Origin: Streptomyces noursei ATCC 11455
GTDB taxonomy: Bacteria; Actinomycetota; Actinomycetes; Streptomycetales; Streptomycetaceae
DNA length: 64,000 nt
Assembly (NCBI RefSeq): GCF_001704275.1
Contig: NZ_CP011533.1
Span: 6,696,001 to 6,760,000, forward strand
Reading direction: 5' to 3'
Below are positions 1 to 8,923 of the stretch, one piece after another. The position numbers were made by a program, and so were the translations under genes. The first letter of the stretch is position 1. Every line of letters begins with the position of its first letter. Below the pieces are notes generated by a model. That model was not told where the DNA came from. It did no database searches and saw only the letters and a list, made by a program, of their open reading frames with translations.

Positions 1-2
1 CG

Positions 3-944
3 GTGCAGGTCAGCACCGAGGAGGAGGACGGCACCCCGGGCCGCAAGACCCTGGTGGTCAACACCAAGGACGCGGACGACCGGCTGACCGTCAAGTTCGG
101 CCCGGAGAGCGGCCGGTACGGCGTCGGCCAGCCGATCACCGCCGAACTCAGCAAGTCCGTCACCGACCCCAAGGCCCGGGCCATCGTCGAGAGCGCCCTG
201 AAGGTCGACTCCTCGCCCCGCGTGGAGGGTTCCTGGCACTGGGTGGACGGCAAGAAACTGCACTTCCGCCCCAAGGAGTACTGGCCCGCCCACGCCACCG
301 TCGCCGTCCACAGCAACCTCGACGGCCTGAAGATCGCCGGCGGGCTCTACGGCGGCCCGGCCAAGCCGATCCGGCTCACCACCGGCGACCGGCTGGAGGC
401 CGTCACCGACGCCGCCGCGCACCAGATGACCGTGCTCCGCAACGGCAAGGCCATCAACACCATCCCGGTCACCACCGGAAAGCCCGGCTTCTCCACCCGC
501 AACGGCGTCAAGGTCGTGCTCGGCAAGGAGAGCTTCGTGCGGATGCGCAGCGCCACCGTGGGCATCGCCGCCGGCAGTTCCGACGCCTACGACCTGCCGG
601 TCCACTGGGCGACCCGGGTCACCTGGAGCGGCGAGTACGTGCACGCCGCGCCCTGGTCGGTCGGCTCCCAGGGGGCCGCCAACGTCAGCCACGGCTGCAC
701 CGGCATGTCCACCGGCAACGCCCAGTGGTTCTTCAACACCGTGCGGGTCGGCGACATCGTCAAGGTCGTCAACAGCGGCGGCGCCACCATGACGCCGTTC
801 GACAACGGCTTCGGCGACTGGAACATGCCCTGGAAGGAATGGCGCGCCGGCAGCGCGCTCAAGAACACGGCCCCCACGACCACAGGCGCGGCCGAGCGGG
901 GGCAGAATCCCGCCGCCGACGCCCGGCTGCGCCCGCAGGTCTGA
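3..944 (+). CDS. L,D-transpeptidase (YkuD family), 5'-truncated by window edge
   Basis: Peptidoglycan cross-linking enzyme that makes 3->3 bonds between meso-diaminopimelate stems outside the membrane. The visible 313 residues hold an Ig-like stretch (about residues 25-120) followed by a YkuD catalytic domain ending in the active-site motif SHGCTGMS with the nucleophilic Cys. An upstream conserved His lies in the strand around EYVHAAPW. No signal peptide or lipobox is present, although family members are exported lipoproteins. The true start must therefore lie left of base 1, and the in-frame GTG at base 3 is not a credible start. A hairpin follows directly after the stop. The family assignment is firm; the particular cross-linking role is inferred. 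Confidence 0.88.
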   Translation: MQVSTEEEDGTPGRKTLVVNTKDADDRLTVKFGPESGRYGVGQPITAELSKSVTDPKARAIVESALKVDSSPRVEGSWHWVDGKKLHFRPKEYWPAHATVAVHSNLDGLKIAGGLYGGPAKPIRLTTGDRLEAVTDAAAHQMTVLRNGKAINTIPVTTGKPGFSTRNGVKVVLGKESFVRMRSATVGIAAGSSDAYDLPVHWATRVTWSGEYVHAAPWSVGSQGAANVSHGCTGMSTGNAQWFFNTVRVGDIVKVVNSGGATMTPFDNGFGDWNMPWKEWRAGSALKNTAPTTTGAAERGQNPAADARLRPQV

Positions 945-961
945 GGGGCGCTCAGCGCCCC
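945..961 (+). terminator. Short GC hairpin right after the transpeptidase stop
   Basis: GGGGCGC / GCGCCCC, 7 bp with a 3-nt loop, begins at the base after the stop codon. There is no long T-tract, which is usual for Streptomyces terminators. It lies between two convergent genes and could serve both. Confidence 0.5.
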
Positions 962-975
962 CTTGAGGGCCTCGC

Positions 976-1389
976 TCAGGCCGGCACGACGTCCTGGGTG
1001 AGCCGCCGTCGGCGCAGCAGCCCGGCCAGCGCGTCGGCGAACGCCACCGGGTCGAGGGGATGGGTCACCGCGGCGTCCGCGCGGCTCCAGGTGGCCAGCC
1101 AGGCGTCCTGCGGACGCCCGATCAGCAGCAGCACCGGCGGGCACTGGAAGACCTCGTCCTTGATCTGCCGGCAGACGCCCATGCCACCCGCCGGCGCCGT
1201 CTCGCCGTCCAGCACACAGACGTCGATACCGCCCTGGTCCAGGGCCTCCAGGACGGCCGGGGCGGTGGCGCACTCCAGGATCTCGATCCGCGGGGCGTCG
1301 GGGGCCGGACGCCGCCCCGCCGCCAGCCGGACCTGCTCGCGGGTGTTGGCGTTGTCGCTGTAGACCAGCACCGTGGCAGTCGCCTGCAT
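976..1389 (-). CDS. Receiver-like (CheY-fold) orphan protein
   Basis: A 137-residue protein with the alternating strand/helix pattern of a response-regulator receiver domain and no output domain. It starts TVLVYSDNANTREQVR. The usual acidic pair after strand 1 is reduced to SDN. The phospho-acceptor region reads GGIDVCVLDGET, so an Asp is present at the end of strand 3. The conserved Lys region near the end is not evident. It is transcribed away from ctaE, converging on the transpeptidase. It may be a non-canonical or phosphorylation-independent receiver. Its function is unknown; a role in respiration regulation would rest only on its position next to the cytochrome genes. Confidence 0.7.
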   Translation of the reverse strand: MQATATVLVYSDNANTREQVRLAAGRRPAPDAPRIEILECATAPAVLEALDQGGIDVCVLDGETAPAGGMGVCRQIKDEVFQCPPVLLLIGRPQDAWLATWSRADAAVTHPLDPVAFADALAGLLRRRRLTQDVVPA

Positions 1390-1683
1390 CGTTCCTCCAC
1401 CTATGTCGCGGCACCTTCATAGCGGCACGGTTCCCGATCAAACCGTTGCGCGATGCTACTCCCGGACGGGCCCTCGGTAGGAGAGGCCGTACGGCCCCCG
1501 GATGCGGTCGACGGCCCGTCAGGACCGGCTTTCCCAGGGGGCGTGGGGCGTTCCGGCGCGCTTCCGGGGCGCGTGCTTCGCCCCTTCGGGCGACCGCCGC
1601 GACCGCTCGAACGAGCAGGCCATATGGCCTTGACACACCGAACGGCACCCCCCGGAGTGAGGGCGGGATAAGCGACCGACATA

Positions 1684-2304
1684 ATGTCGGTCGTGGCGAC
1701 AGCAACGACAGTAGAAACCGGGCACGCGCACCCGTCGGTCAATCGACCGAACCTCACCAGCGTCGGAACCATCATCTGGCTGAGTTCCGAGCTGATGTTC
1801 TTCGCGGCCCTCTTCGCGATGTACTTCACCCTCCGGTCGGTGACGGGCGAGGCGTATTGGAAGGAATCCGCCGATGCGCTGAATCTTCCGTTCTCCGCGA
1901 CCAACACCACGATCCTGGTGCTCAGCTCCCTGACGTGTCAGCTCGGCGTTTTCGCGGCCGAGCGCGGCGACGTCAAGAAGCTGCGCGCGTGGTTCGTGGT
2001 CACCTTCATCATGGGTGCCATCTTCATCGGCGGTCAGGTCTTCGAGTACACGGAGCTGGTCAAGCACGAGGGCCTCTCGCTCTCGTCCGGCCCCTACGGC
2101 TCGGTGTTCTACCTGACCACCGGTTTCCACGGACTGCACGTGACGGGCGGTCTGATCGCCTTCCTGCTGGTCCTGGGCAGGACGTACGCGGCCAAGAGGT
2201 TCACCCACACGCAGGCCACCGCGGCCATCGTCGTGTCCTACTACTGGCACTTCGTCGATGTCGTCTGGATCGGCCTCTTCGCCACGATCTACCTGATCCG
2301 GTAA
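1684..2304 (+). CDS. ctaE: Cytochrome c oxidase subunit III
   Basis: Subunit III of the aa3-type haem-copper oxidase, 206 residues, integral membrane. Five hydrophobic helices are visible, and the last two carry the family segments FHGLHVTGG and [13 protein letters not shown], typical of COX3. It is the first gene of the row ctaE-qcrC-qcrA-qcrB, the standard actinobacterial order in which the oxidase is physically coupled to the bc1 complex as a supercomplex. The start ATG is followed by a soluble N-terminus containing a His, then the first helix. A TTGACA hexamer lies at 1630-1635 in the 294-bp divergent upstream gap, but no convincing -10 could be placed at proper spacing. Confidence 0.96.
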   Translation: MSVVATATTVETGHAHPSVNRPNLTSVGTIIWLSSELMFFAALFAMYFTLRSVTGEAYWKESADALNLPFSATNTTILVLSSLTCQLGVFAAERGDVKKLRAWFVVTFIMGAIFIGGQVFEYTELVKHEGLSLSSGPYGSVFYLTTGFHGLHVTGGLIAFLLVLGRTYAAKRFTHTQATAAIVVSYYWHFVDVVWIGLFATIYLIR

Positions 2305-2382
2305 AGAGGTCCGACCGGACTCGCATATCGGACAGACACATCCAAAGCATCGACGCAGAAGATCCTGACACCGGGGTAATCC

Positions 2383-3192
2383 GTGAAAAAGCTCTCCGCA
2401 CGACGGCGCCATCCGCTGGCGGCGCTCGTCGTCCTACTCTTCGCGCTGGCGGTCACTGGGGGGCTGTACGCCGCGTTCGCGCCGGCGGACAAGGCTCAAG
2501 CCGATGACACCGCCCAGTCTCTTGCCATCAAGGAGGGCAAGAAGCTCTTCGCCGTGGGCTGCGCAAGCTGCCACGGCACCGGCGGTCAGGGCACCTCCGA
2601 CGGCCCGAGCCTGGTCGGCGTGGGCGCCGCCGCCGTCGACTTCCAGGTGGGCACCGGCCGCATGCCGGCCCAGCAGCCCGGCGCCCAGGTGCCGCGGAAG
2701 CGGAACATCTACAGCAACGCCCAGATCGACCAGCTCGCGGCCTACGTCGCGTCGCTGGGCCCGGGCCCGTCCGTGCCCGACAAGTCGCAGTACAGCGCGG
2801 AGGGTGCCGACGTCGCCAAGGGTGGCGAGCTGTTCCGCACCAACTGCGCCCAGTGCCACAACTTCACCGGTAAGGGCGGCGCCCTCACCAACGGCAAGTT
2901 CGCACCGACGCTCGAGGGCGTGGACCCCAAGCACATCTACGAGGCCATGCAGACCGGCCCGCAGAACATGCCCTCCTTCGGTGACGGCTCGCTGAGCCCG
3001 CAGAACAAGAAGGACATCGTCGCGTACCTCGGCGCCGTCAACGGCGACAAGACCGCGAGCCCCGGCGGTATGGAACTCGGTGGTCTGGGCCCGGTGACCG
3101 AAGGTCTCTTCGGCTACATCTTCGGCCTGGGTGCGTGTGTCGCGGTCGCCATCTGGGTCGCAGCCCGGACTACGAAGGCCAAGAAGTCATGA
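2383..3192 (+). CDS. qcrC: Cytochrome bc1 complex dihaem cytochrome c subunit
   Basis: Dihaem c-type cytochrome (269 residues) that carries electrons from the Rieske centre to the oxidase inside the actinobacterial supercomplex, replacing a soluble cytochrome c. Two haem-binding motifs are visible, CASCH (about residue 60) and CAQCH (about residue 155), each at the start of a cytochrome c domain. A hydrophobic N-terminal segment and a C-terminal transmembrane helix (about residues 238-260) anchor it. It starts at GTG 78 nt after ctaE. Its stop overlaps the next start as ATGA, so translation with qcrA is probably coupled. Confidence 0.96.
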   Translation: MKKLSARRRHPLAALVVLLFALAVTGGLYAAFAPADKAQADDTAQSLAIKEGKKLFAVGCASCHGTGGQGTSDGPSLVGVGAAAVDFQVGTGRMPAQQPGAQVPRKRNIYSNAQIDQLAAYVASLGPGPSVPDKSQYSAEGADVAKGGELFRTNCAQCHNFTGKGGALTNGKFAPTLEGVDPKHIYEAMQTGPQNMPSFGDGSLSPQNKKDIVAYLGAVNGDKTASPGGMELGGLGPVTEGLFGYIFGLGACVAVAIWVAARTTKAKKS

Positions 3193-4232
3193 GTGAGACA
3201 GAACAAAACCTTCCCAGTGAGCGGGACACGGCTCACGAGGGCGCGGTGGCGAAGGCGGACAACCCCTTCGCCGACCCGGGGCTGCCGCCCCACGAGCACC
3301 GCATCCAGGACATCGACGAGCGGGCCGCCAAGCGCTCCGAGCGCACCGTCGCCATGCTCTTCCTGGTGTCCATGCTCGCCACCGTCGCGTTCATCGCGTC
3401 GTACGTGGCCATCCCGATCGACAAGATCGTCTACGTCTTCCCGCTCGGTCACATCAGCGGGCTGAACTTCGCGCTCGGTCTGACGCTGGGCGTGGCGCTC
3501 TTCTGCATCGGCGCGGGCGCGGTCCACTGGGCCCGCACGCTGATGTCGGACGAGGAGGTCGCCGACGAGCGGCACCCGATCGAGGCCACGCCCGAGGTCA
3601 AGGCCAAGGTCCTGGCGGACTTCGCCCAGGGCGCCAAGGAGTCGCAGTTCGGCCGGCGGAAGCTGATCCGCAACACGATGTTCGGTGCGCTGGCCCTGGT
3701 GCCGCTCTCCGGCGTCGTGCTGCTGCGCGACCTCGGCCCGCTGCCCGAGAAGAAGCTGCGGACCACCGGCTGGAAGAAGGGCGTCCGCCTGGTCAACCAG
3801 TCGACGAACCTCCCGCTGCGTCCCGAGGACATCGCGGTCGGCTCCCTCACCTTCGCCAAGCCCGAGGGCCTGGAGGAGAGCGACGAGGACTTCGCCAACA
3901 AGATCGCGAAGGACGCCCTGATGCTCGTGCGGATCCAGCCGCAGAACATCAAGGACAAGCAGGAACTCGCCTGGTCGCACGAGGGCATCGTGGCGTACTC
4001 GAAGATCTGCACCCACGTGGGTTGCCCGATCAGCCTGTACGAGCAGCAGACGCACCACGTGCTCTGCCCGTGCCACCAGTCGACCTTCGACCTTTCCGAC
4101 GGCGGTCGGGTCATCTTCGGTCCGGCCGGTCACGCCCTGCCGCAGCTGCACATCACGGTGAAGGACGGCTTCCTCGAAGCCGTAAGCGACTTCGCGGAGC
4201 CCGTCGGCCCGAGCTTCTGGGAGCGCGGATGA
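3189..4232 (+). CDS. qcrA: Cytochrome bc1 complex Rieske iron-sulfur subunit
   Basis: Rieske [2Fe-2S] subunit, 347 residues, of the menaquinol-cytochrome c reductase. The cluster ligands lie in CTHVGC (about residue 274) and CPCHQS (about residue 293). The N-terminal half has three hydrophobic segments, the actinobacterial form, instead of the single anchor of mitochondrial Rieske proteins. The ATG at 3189 is chosen because it overlaps the qcrC stop (ATGA) and gives the usual N-terminus; a longer in-frame reading from 3135 would run inside qcrC. The stop overlaps the qcrB start in the same way. Confidence 0.96.
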   Translation: MSETEQNLPSERDTAHEGAVAKADNPFADPGLPPHEHRIQDIDERAAKRSERTVAMLFLVSMLATVAFIASYVAIPIDKIVYVFPLGHISGLNFALGLTLGVALFCIGAGAVHWARTLMSDEEVADERHPIEATPEVKAKVLADFAQGAKESQFGRRKLIRNTMFGALALVPLSGVVLLRDLGPLPEKKLRTTGWKKGVRLVNQSTNLPLRPEDIAVGSLTFAKPEGLEESDEDFANKIAKDALMLVRIQPQNIKDKQELAWSHEGIVAYSKICTHVGCPISLYEQQTHHVLCPCHQSTFDLSDGGRVIFGPAGHALPQLHITVKDGFLEAVSDFAEPVGPSFWERG

Positions 4233-5866
4233 GTAACGAGACAACCGCGACCACTGAGCGCCGTGGCCAGGCGCCACGGGGTGAGCGGATCGCCGACTGG
4301 GCCGACGGCCGGCTGGGCATCTACAGCCTGGCCAAGGCCAACATGCGCAAGATCTTCCCGGACCACTGGTCCTTCATGCTGGGCGAGGTCGCGCTCTACA
4401 GCTTCATCATCATCATCCTGACCGGTGTCTACCTGACGCTGTTCTTCCACCCGAGCATGGCCGAGGTCACCTACCACGGGTCCTACGTGCCGATGCACGG
4501 GATCAAGATGACCCAGGCGTTCGAGTCGACGCTGAACATCAGCTTCGACGTGCGCGGTGGCCTGCTGATCCGGCAGATCCACCACTGGGCGGCGCTGGTC
4601 TTCCTGGCCGCGATGATGGTCCACATGATGCGGGTGTTCTTCACCGGTGCGTTCCGCAAGCCGCGTGAGGTCAACTGGCTCTTCGGATTCCTGCTGTTCG
4701 TCCTGGGCATGTTCACCGGCTTCACCGGTTACTCGCTCCCCGACGACCTGCTGTCCGGCACCGGTGTCCGCTTCATCGAGGGCGTCATCCTGGCGATGCC
4801 GCTGGTCGGCTCGTACCTGCAGATGTTCATCTTCGGCGGCGAGTTCCCCGGGCACGACATCATCCCGCGGTTCTTCACGGTCCACGTGCTGCTGCTGCCG
4901 GGCATCATGCTCGGCCTGCTGGTGGCGCACCTGATCCTGGTCTTCTACCACAAGCACACGCAGTTCCCGGGTGCCGGCAAGACCAACAACAACGTGGTCG
5001 GCATGCCGCTGCTGCCGGTCTACATGGCCAAGGCCGGAGGCTTCTTCTTCCTGGTCTTCGGTGTGATCTCGGTGATCGCCGCGGTCGCCAGCATCAACCC
5101 CGTGTGGGCCATCGGCCCGTACCGGCCGGACCAGGTGTCCACCGGTGCGCAGCCGGACTGGTACATGGGCTTCGCCGAGGGCCTGGTGCGTGTCATGCCG
5201 GGCTGGGAGTGGAACTTCTGGGGCCACACCATCAACTTCGGTGTGCTGATCCCGATCCTGGTCTTCCCGCTGGTCCTGGTCGCCATCGCGGTCTACCCGT
5301 TCATCGAGTCCTGGGTCCGCGGCGACAAGCGCGAGCACCACATCCTGGACCGCCCGCGCAACGTGCCCACCCGCACCGGCTTCGGTGTGGCCTGGCTCGT
5401 CGCGTACTTCGTGATGCTGATCGGTGGCGGCAACGACCTGTGGGCCACCCACTTCCACCTGTCGATCAACTCGATCACCTGGTTCGTCCGGATCGCGTTC
5501 TTCGTCGGGCCGGTGCTGGCCTTCATCGCCACCAAGCGGATCTGCCTGGGTCTCCAGCGTCGCGACAAGGACAAGGTGCTGCACGGGCGCGAGTCCGGCA
5601 TCATCAAGCGCCTGCCGCACGGTGAGTTCATCGAGGTCCACGAGCCGCTCAACCAGGAGCAGCTGCACGTCCTCACCCAGCACGAGCAGCCCGAGCCGCT
5701 CGAGCTCGGTCCCGAGGTCGACGAGAACGGTGTCCGGCGCAAGTTCAAGCGCTCGCAGAAGCTGCGCGCCAAGCTCTCCAAGGGCTACTACGGCGAGGAC
5801 AACGTCATCCCCAAGCCGACCGTCGAGGAGTACAAGGAGATCACCAGCGGCCACGGCCACCACTGA
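4229..5866 (+). CDS. qcrB: Cytochrome bc1 complex cytochrome b subunit
   Basis: Cytochrome b, 545 residues, the quinol-oxidising membrane core. Haem-ligand histidines are visible in helices II and IV (HHWAALVFLAAMMVH and HVLLLPGIMLGLLVAH). The Qo-site motif reads PDWY, the actinobacterial variant of PEWY. The protein is longer than mitochondrial cytochrome b because of a charged C-terminal extension of about 110 residues, normal for actinobacteria. The start ATG overlaps the qcrA stop. A strong hairpin 50 bp after the stop closes the operon. Confidence 0.97.
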   Translation: MSNETTATTERRGQAPRGERIADWADGRLGIYSLAKANMRKIFPDHWSFMLGEVALYSFIIIILTGVYLTLFFHPSMAEVTYHGSYVPMHGIKMTQAFESTLNISFDVRGGLLIRQIHHWAALVFLAAMMVHMMRVFFTGAFRKPREVNWLFGFLLFVLGMFTGFTGYSLPDDLLSGTGVRFIEGVILAMPLVGSYLQMFIFGGEFPGHDIIPRFFTVHVLLLPGIMLGLLVAHLILVFYHKHTQFPGAGKTNNNVVGMPLLPVYMAKAGGFFFLVFGVISVIAAVASINPVWAIGPYRPDQVSTGAQPDWYMGFAEGLVRVMPGWEWNFWGHTINFGVLIPILVFPLVLVAIAVYPFIESWVRGDKREHHILDRPRNVPTRTGFGVAWLVAYFVMLIGGGNDLWATHFHLSINSITWFVRIAFFVGPVLAFIATKRICLGLQRRDKDKVLHGRESGIIKRLPHGEFIEVHEPLNQEQLHVLTQHEQPEPLELGPEVDENGVRRKFKRSQKLRAKLSKGYYGEDNVIPKPTVEEYKEITSGHGHH

Positions 5867-5915
5867 TCCCCGCGGGCGCGGCACTGCCGCGCACCGCTGG
5901 TAGTACGCCACCCAG

Positions 5916-5946
5916 AGGGCCCCGTCCACGAAGAGGACGGGGCCCT
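5916..5946 (+). terminator. Terminator of the ctaE-qcrCAB operon
   Basis: Perfect 12-bp inverted repeat (5916-5927 with 5935-5946, AGGGCCCCGTCC arm) with a 7-nt loop, 50 bp after the qcrB stop. There is no T-run, as is common in this genus. It separates the respiratory operon from trpD. Confidence 0.8.
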
Positions 5947-6010
5947 CCGGCATGCCCGGGGGTCGATAGGGTGAACGGCACAAGCAGGAGACGATCCAGG
6001 AGCGTGGACC

Positions 6011-7075
6011 ATGAACGTTGTGACCCCGGCAGGCGGCGGCAGCGTGGCGGACCGCTCCTGGCCGGCCGTACTGAACGCCCTCCTCGACGCCCGTGACCTC
6101 ACCGCCGACGACACCGCCTGGGTCATGGACCGGATCATGCGCGGCGAGGCCACCGACGCGCAGATCGCCGGCTTCGCGGTGGCGCTGCGCGCCAAGGGCG
6201 AGACGGTCGCCGAGATCTCCGGCCTGGTGCGGGCGATGTACGCGCACGCCAGCCTGATCGAGGTGCCAGGACCCAGCGTCGACATCGTCGGCACCGGCGG
6301 GGACGGCGCGAACACGGTCAACATCTCCACCATGTCGGCCATCGTGGTCGCCGGCACCGGCGCCAAGGTCGTCAAGCACGGCAGCCGCGCCGCGTCCTCG
6401 GCCAGCGGGGCCACGGACGTCCTGGAGAAGCTGGGCATCAATCTGGACCTGTCGCCGCGGCGGGTGGTGGAGGTCGCGGAGGAGGCCGGGATCACCTTCT
6501 GCTTCGCGGCCAAGTTCCACCCCGCGCTGCGACACGTGGCGGCCGCCCGCGGCCAGCTGGGCATCCGGACGACCTTCAACGTACTGGGGCCGCTGACCAA
6601 CCCGGCCCGGGTCAGGGCCCAGGCGACCGGCGTCGCGGACGCCCGGATCGCGCCGATCCTCGCCGGGGTGCTGGCCGAGCGCGGCTCCTCGGCGCTGGTC
6701 TTCCGCGGCGACGACGGACTGGACGAGCTGACCACCACCGCCACCTCCCGGGTGTGGGTCGTACGGGACGGCGCGGTCCACGAGGAGTCCTTCGACCCGC
6801 GGGACGTCGGCATCGACCTGGTGCCGGTGGAGGCGCTGCGCGGCGGGGACGCGTCGTACAACGCGGAGGTGGCCCGGCGGCTGCTGGACGGCGAGACCGG
6901 GCCGGTGCGGGAGGCGGTGCTGCTGAACGCGGCGGCCGCGCTGGCCGCGCTGGAGCCGTCCGACGCCCCGCTCACCGAGCGGATCCGGGACGGCCTGCGC
7001 AAGGCAGCCGAGTCGATCGACTCGGGCGCGGCCCGGCGGACGCTGGACCGCTGGGTGGCGGCCAGCAACGCCTGA
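6011..7075 (+). CDS. trpD: Anthranilate phosphoribosyltransferase
   Basis: Second step of tryptophan synthesis: transfers phosphoribose from PRPP to anthranilate. At 354 residues it is the normal family length. The nucleotide-binding loop [14 protein letters not shown] (about residue 95) and the [18 protein letters not shown] segment are typical of TrpD. It stands alone after the qcr operon, away from trpE in this window (33-35 kb). A position next to cytochrome bc1 genes is common in actinobacteria. The ATG at 6011 is preceded by a modest AGGAG-containing stretch. Confidence 0.95.
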   Translation: MNVVTPAGGGSVADRSWPAVLNALLDARDLTADDTAWVMDRIMRGEATDAQIAGFAVALRAKGETVAEISGLVRAMYAHASLIEVPGPSVDIVGTGGDGANTVNISTMSAIVVAGTGAKVVKHGSRAASSASGATDVLEKLGINLDLSPRRVVEVAEEAGITFCFAAKFHPALRHVAAARGQLGIRTTFNVLGPLTNPARVRAQATGVADARIAPILAGVLAERGSSALVFRGDDGLDELTTTATSRVWVVRDGAVHEESFDPRDVGIDLVPVEALRGGDASYNAEVARRLLDGETGPVREAVLLNAAAALAALEPSDAPLTERIRDGLRKAAESIDSGAARRTLDRWVAASNA

Positions 7076-7157
7076 CGCCCCTCGGATGTGACGCAGGTCC
7101 CGGTCCGCCATACGGACCGGGGCTTGCGCCCCGATGATCGTGTGGCATGATTCAGCC

Positions 7158-7275
7158 CAGGTCACGAGTGACAGCGATGTAGGCCCCGGCCCGCTGTCCG
7201 GCAACCCTCCTTCCGTGGCGGGGTGCCCCGGGTGATGACCAGGTCGCAGGCAACGAGGTCTGCGGCAAGCGCGGA
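7158..7275 (+). promoter_or_regulatory. SAM-IV riboswitch aptamer
   Basis: The leader before the PLP aminotransferase gene matches the actinomycete SAM-IV pattern as I remember it. There is a closing stem GGTCAC...GTGATGACC, then CAGCG...CCCCGGC, the core CCGGCAACCCTCC, the segment GGGGTGCCCCGGGTGATGACC, and a 3' pseudoknot partner ending GGCAAGCGCGG. SAM-IV switches turn off sulfur/methionine genes when S-adenosylmethionine is plentiful. The identification is by pattern, not by covariance search; end points are approximate. Confidence 0.85.
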
Positions 7276-7292
7276 TCCCTCGCCAGGGATCC
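7273..7292 (+). promoter_or_regulatory. Expression-platform hairpin following SAM-IV aptamer
   Basis: Perfect 8-bp stem GGATCCCT / AGGGATCC with a CGCC loop. Its first bases overlap the 3' end of the aptamer, so aptamer and hairpin could compete. Switching between them is inferred. Confidence 0.5.
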
Positions 7293-7314
7293 TGGTCCTC
7301 GAGGGAGTCCTTCC

Positions 7315-7335
7315 GTGATGAAGCGAATGCGCTAG
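7315..7335 (+). CDS. Possible leader peptide (6 codons) in the SAM-IV leader
   Basis: GTG ATG AAG CGA ATG CGC TAG, preceded by GAGGGAG at 7301-7307, a good ribosome-binding site 7 nt upstream. It has two to three Met codons in six and ends exactly where the following hairpin begins. It may couple Met-tRNA supply or ribosome position to the downstream hairpin; this is inference. It could also be chance. Confidence 0.35.
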   Translation: MMKRMR

Positions 7336-7370
7336 GGCCTGACGGCCCTTCTCCGCACCCTTTTTCCTTT
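7334..7370 (+). terminator. Intrinsic terminator / attenuator in the SAM-IV leader
   Basis: AGGGCC-TGAC-GGCCCT hairpin (7334-7349) followed after about 11 nt by a pyrimidine- and T-rich run at about 7361-7370. This is rare T-richness for this DNA. It lies between the aptamer and the gene, 109 bp before the start codon, so it is the natural off-switch. Confidence 0.55.
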
Positions 7371-7457
7371 TACGCTGCGCGCCGCGCCGTGCGTTCTCGC
7401 GCACCCTGATGCGCCCCGTCCCGCAGCGAACCCGCTTATCTCTCACGGGAGTTCGCC

Positions 7458-8861
7458 ATGCCTGTCGTCACCGCTGCCGCCGACCGTTCCGTTTGTGCCC
7501 CGCTGCCGGTTCTGGGCCGGGATGTCCTCGTCCCGCTGGTGACCGGCGGCGAAGCCGTCTACGCCGCACTGGACTACGCCGCCAGCGCGCCGGCGCTCCA
7601 GCGGGTCTGGGACGACGTCGCCGCCTACGCCCCGTACTACGGCAGCGTCCACCGCGGCGCCGGCTACCTCTCCCAGCTCTCCACCGACCTCTTCGAGAAC
7701 GCCCGCAAGGCCGTCGCCGACTTCCTCGGCTGCCGCGCCGAGGACCAGGTCGTCTTCACCCGGTCCACCACCGACTCGCTGAACCTGCTGGCCGCCACCC
7801 TGCCGCAGGGCACCCGGGTGTTCGTCTTCGAGACCGAGCACCACGCCTCGCTGCTGCCCTGGGAACGCCGCGCCGACCTGGCGGTGACCTACCTCAACGC
7901 CCCGCGCACCCCGCGACAGGCGGTGGACACCATGGAGAAGGCGCTGGCCACCCGCGAGCCCTACGGCCCGGCGCTGGTCTGCGTCACCGGCGCCTCGAAC
8001 GTCACCGGCGAACTGTGGCCGGTGCGGGAACTGGCCGCCGCCGCGCACGCCCACGGCGCCCGGATCGTGCTGGACGCCGCCCAACTCGCCCCGCATCATC
8101 CTGTGGACATCGCCGAACTGGACGTCGACTGGGTCGCGTTCTCCGGCCACAAGCTCTACGCGCCGTTCGGCGCCGGGGTGTTGGCCGGCCGCGCCGACTG
8201 GCTCCAGGAGGCCGAGCCGTACCTGGCCGGCGGCGGCGCCAGCCGGAAGGTCGCCCGGCGGGCCGACGGCGGCGTGGACGTCGAGTGGCACACCACCGCC
8301 GCCCGGCACGAGGCCGGTTCGCCCAACGTGATCGGCGCCTACGCCATCGCCTCCGCCTGCCGGGCGCTCACCGAGGCCGGCTTCGACGGCCTGGTCGCCC
8401 GCGAACAGGAGCTGATCGCCCGGGTCCAGGCGGGCCTGGCCGACGTCCCGGAGGTCCGGATCCTCTCCCTCTTCGGCGACGATGCCCCGCGCGTCGGCGT
8501 CATCTCCTTCATCGTCGAGGGCTGGAACAGCTCGCACTTCGCCGCCGCCCTCTCCGCGGAGTACGGCATCGGCGTCCGCGACGGCCTCTTCTGCGCGCAC
8601 CCGCTGGTACGGACCCTGCTGGGCAGCGAGCCCGGCGACCCGGGGGAGTGCGGCGCCCCCGAGGCCGCACCCGGTGAACGCTCCCTCAACGCGATCCGCG
8701 TGAGCTTCGGGGCGGGAACGCCCGACGAGCACGTCGACCGCTTCGTACGAGCGGTGCGCGAGCTCGTCGCCGAGGGCGCGCGGTGGAACTACCGCGTCGA
8801 GGACGGCCGTTGCGTCCCGGCCGGGTCCGCCGGGGCCGCCGGGTCCGCCGGGGCCGCCTGA
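7458..8861 (+). CDS. Class V aminotransferase / cysteine desulfurase-like PLP enzyme
   Basis: A 467-residue fold-type I PLP enzyme related to NifS/SufS. The PLP lysine lies in AFSGHKLYAPFG, and the upstream cofactor Asp/Gln in VLDAAQLAPH. A segment TGASNVTGE is also typical. The SAM-IV leader suggests a role in sulfur-amino-acid metabolism, either cysteine desulfuration or a related lyase reaction; the substrate cannot be read from sequence. The ATG has a GGGAG site 7 nt upstream. The C-terminus is a low-complexity Gly-Ser-Ala-Ala tail encoded by a duplicated 18-bp unit. No iron-sulfur assembly partner lies next to it. Confidence 0.85.
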   Translation: MPVVTAAADRSVCAPLPVLGRDVLVPLVTGGEAVYAALDYAASAPALQRVWDDVAAYAPYYGSVHRGAGYLSQLSTDLFENARKAVADFLGCRAEDQVVFTRSTTDSLNLLAATLPQGTRVFVFETEHHASLLPWERRADLAVTYLNAPRTPRQAVDTMEKALATREPYGPALVCVTGASNVTGELWPVRELAAAAHAHGARIVLDAAQLAPHHPVDIAELDVDWVAFSGHKLYAPFGAGVLAGRADWLQEAEPYLAGGGASRKVARRADGGVDVEWHTTAARHEAGSPNVIGAYAIASACRALTEAGFDGLVAREQELIARVQAGLADVPEVRILSLFGDDAPRVGVISFIVEGWNSSHFAAALSAEYGIGVRDGLFCAHPLVRTLLGSEPGDPGECGAPEAAPGERSLNAIRVSFGAGTPDEHVDRFVRAVRELVAEGARWNYRVEDGRCVPAGSAGAAGSAGAA

Positions 8862-8923
8862 CGGCGGGGTGGTCCCGCTACGTCTGGGCGGGTCCGCTGC
8901 GCGGGGCTGTTCGGCAGCGGTGC

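Noticed and set aside
4130..7204. 1024-codon open frame on the minus strand across qcrB and trpD
   Set aside because: It is the antisense shadow of high-GC genes; the plus-strand frames give unmistakable cytochrome b and TrpD.
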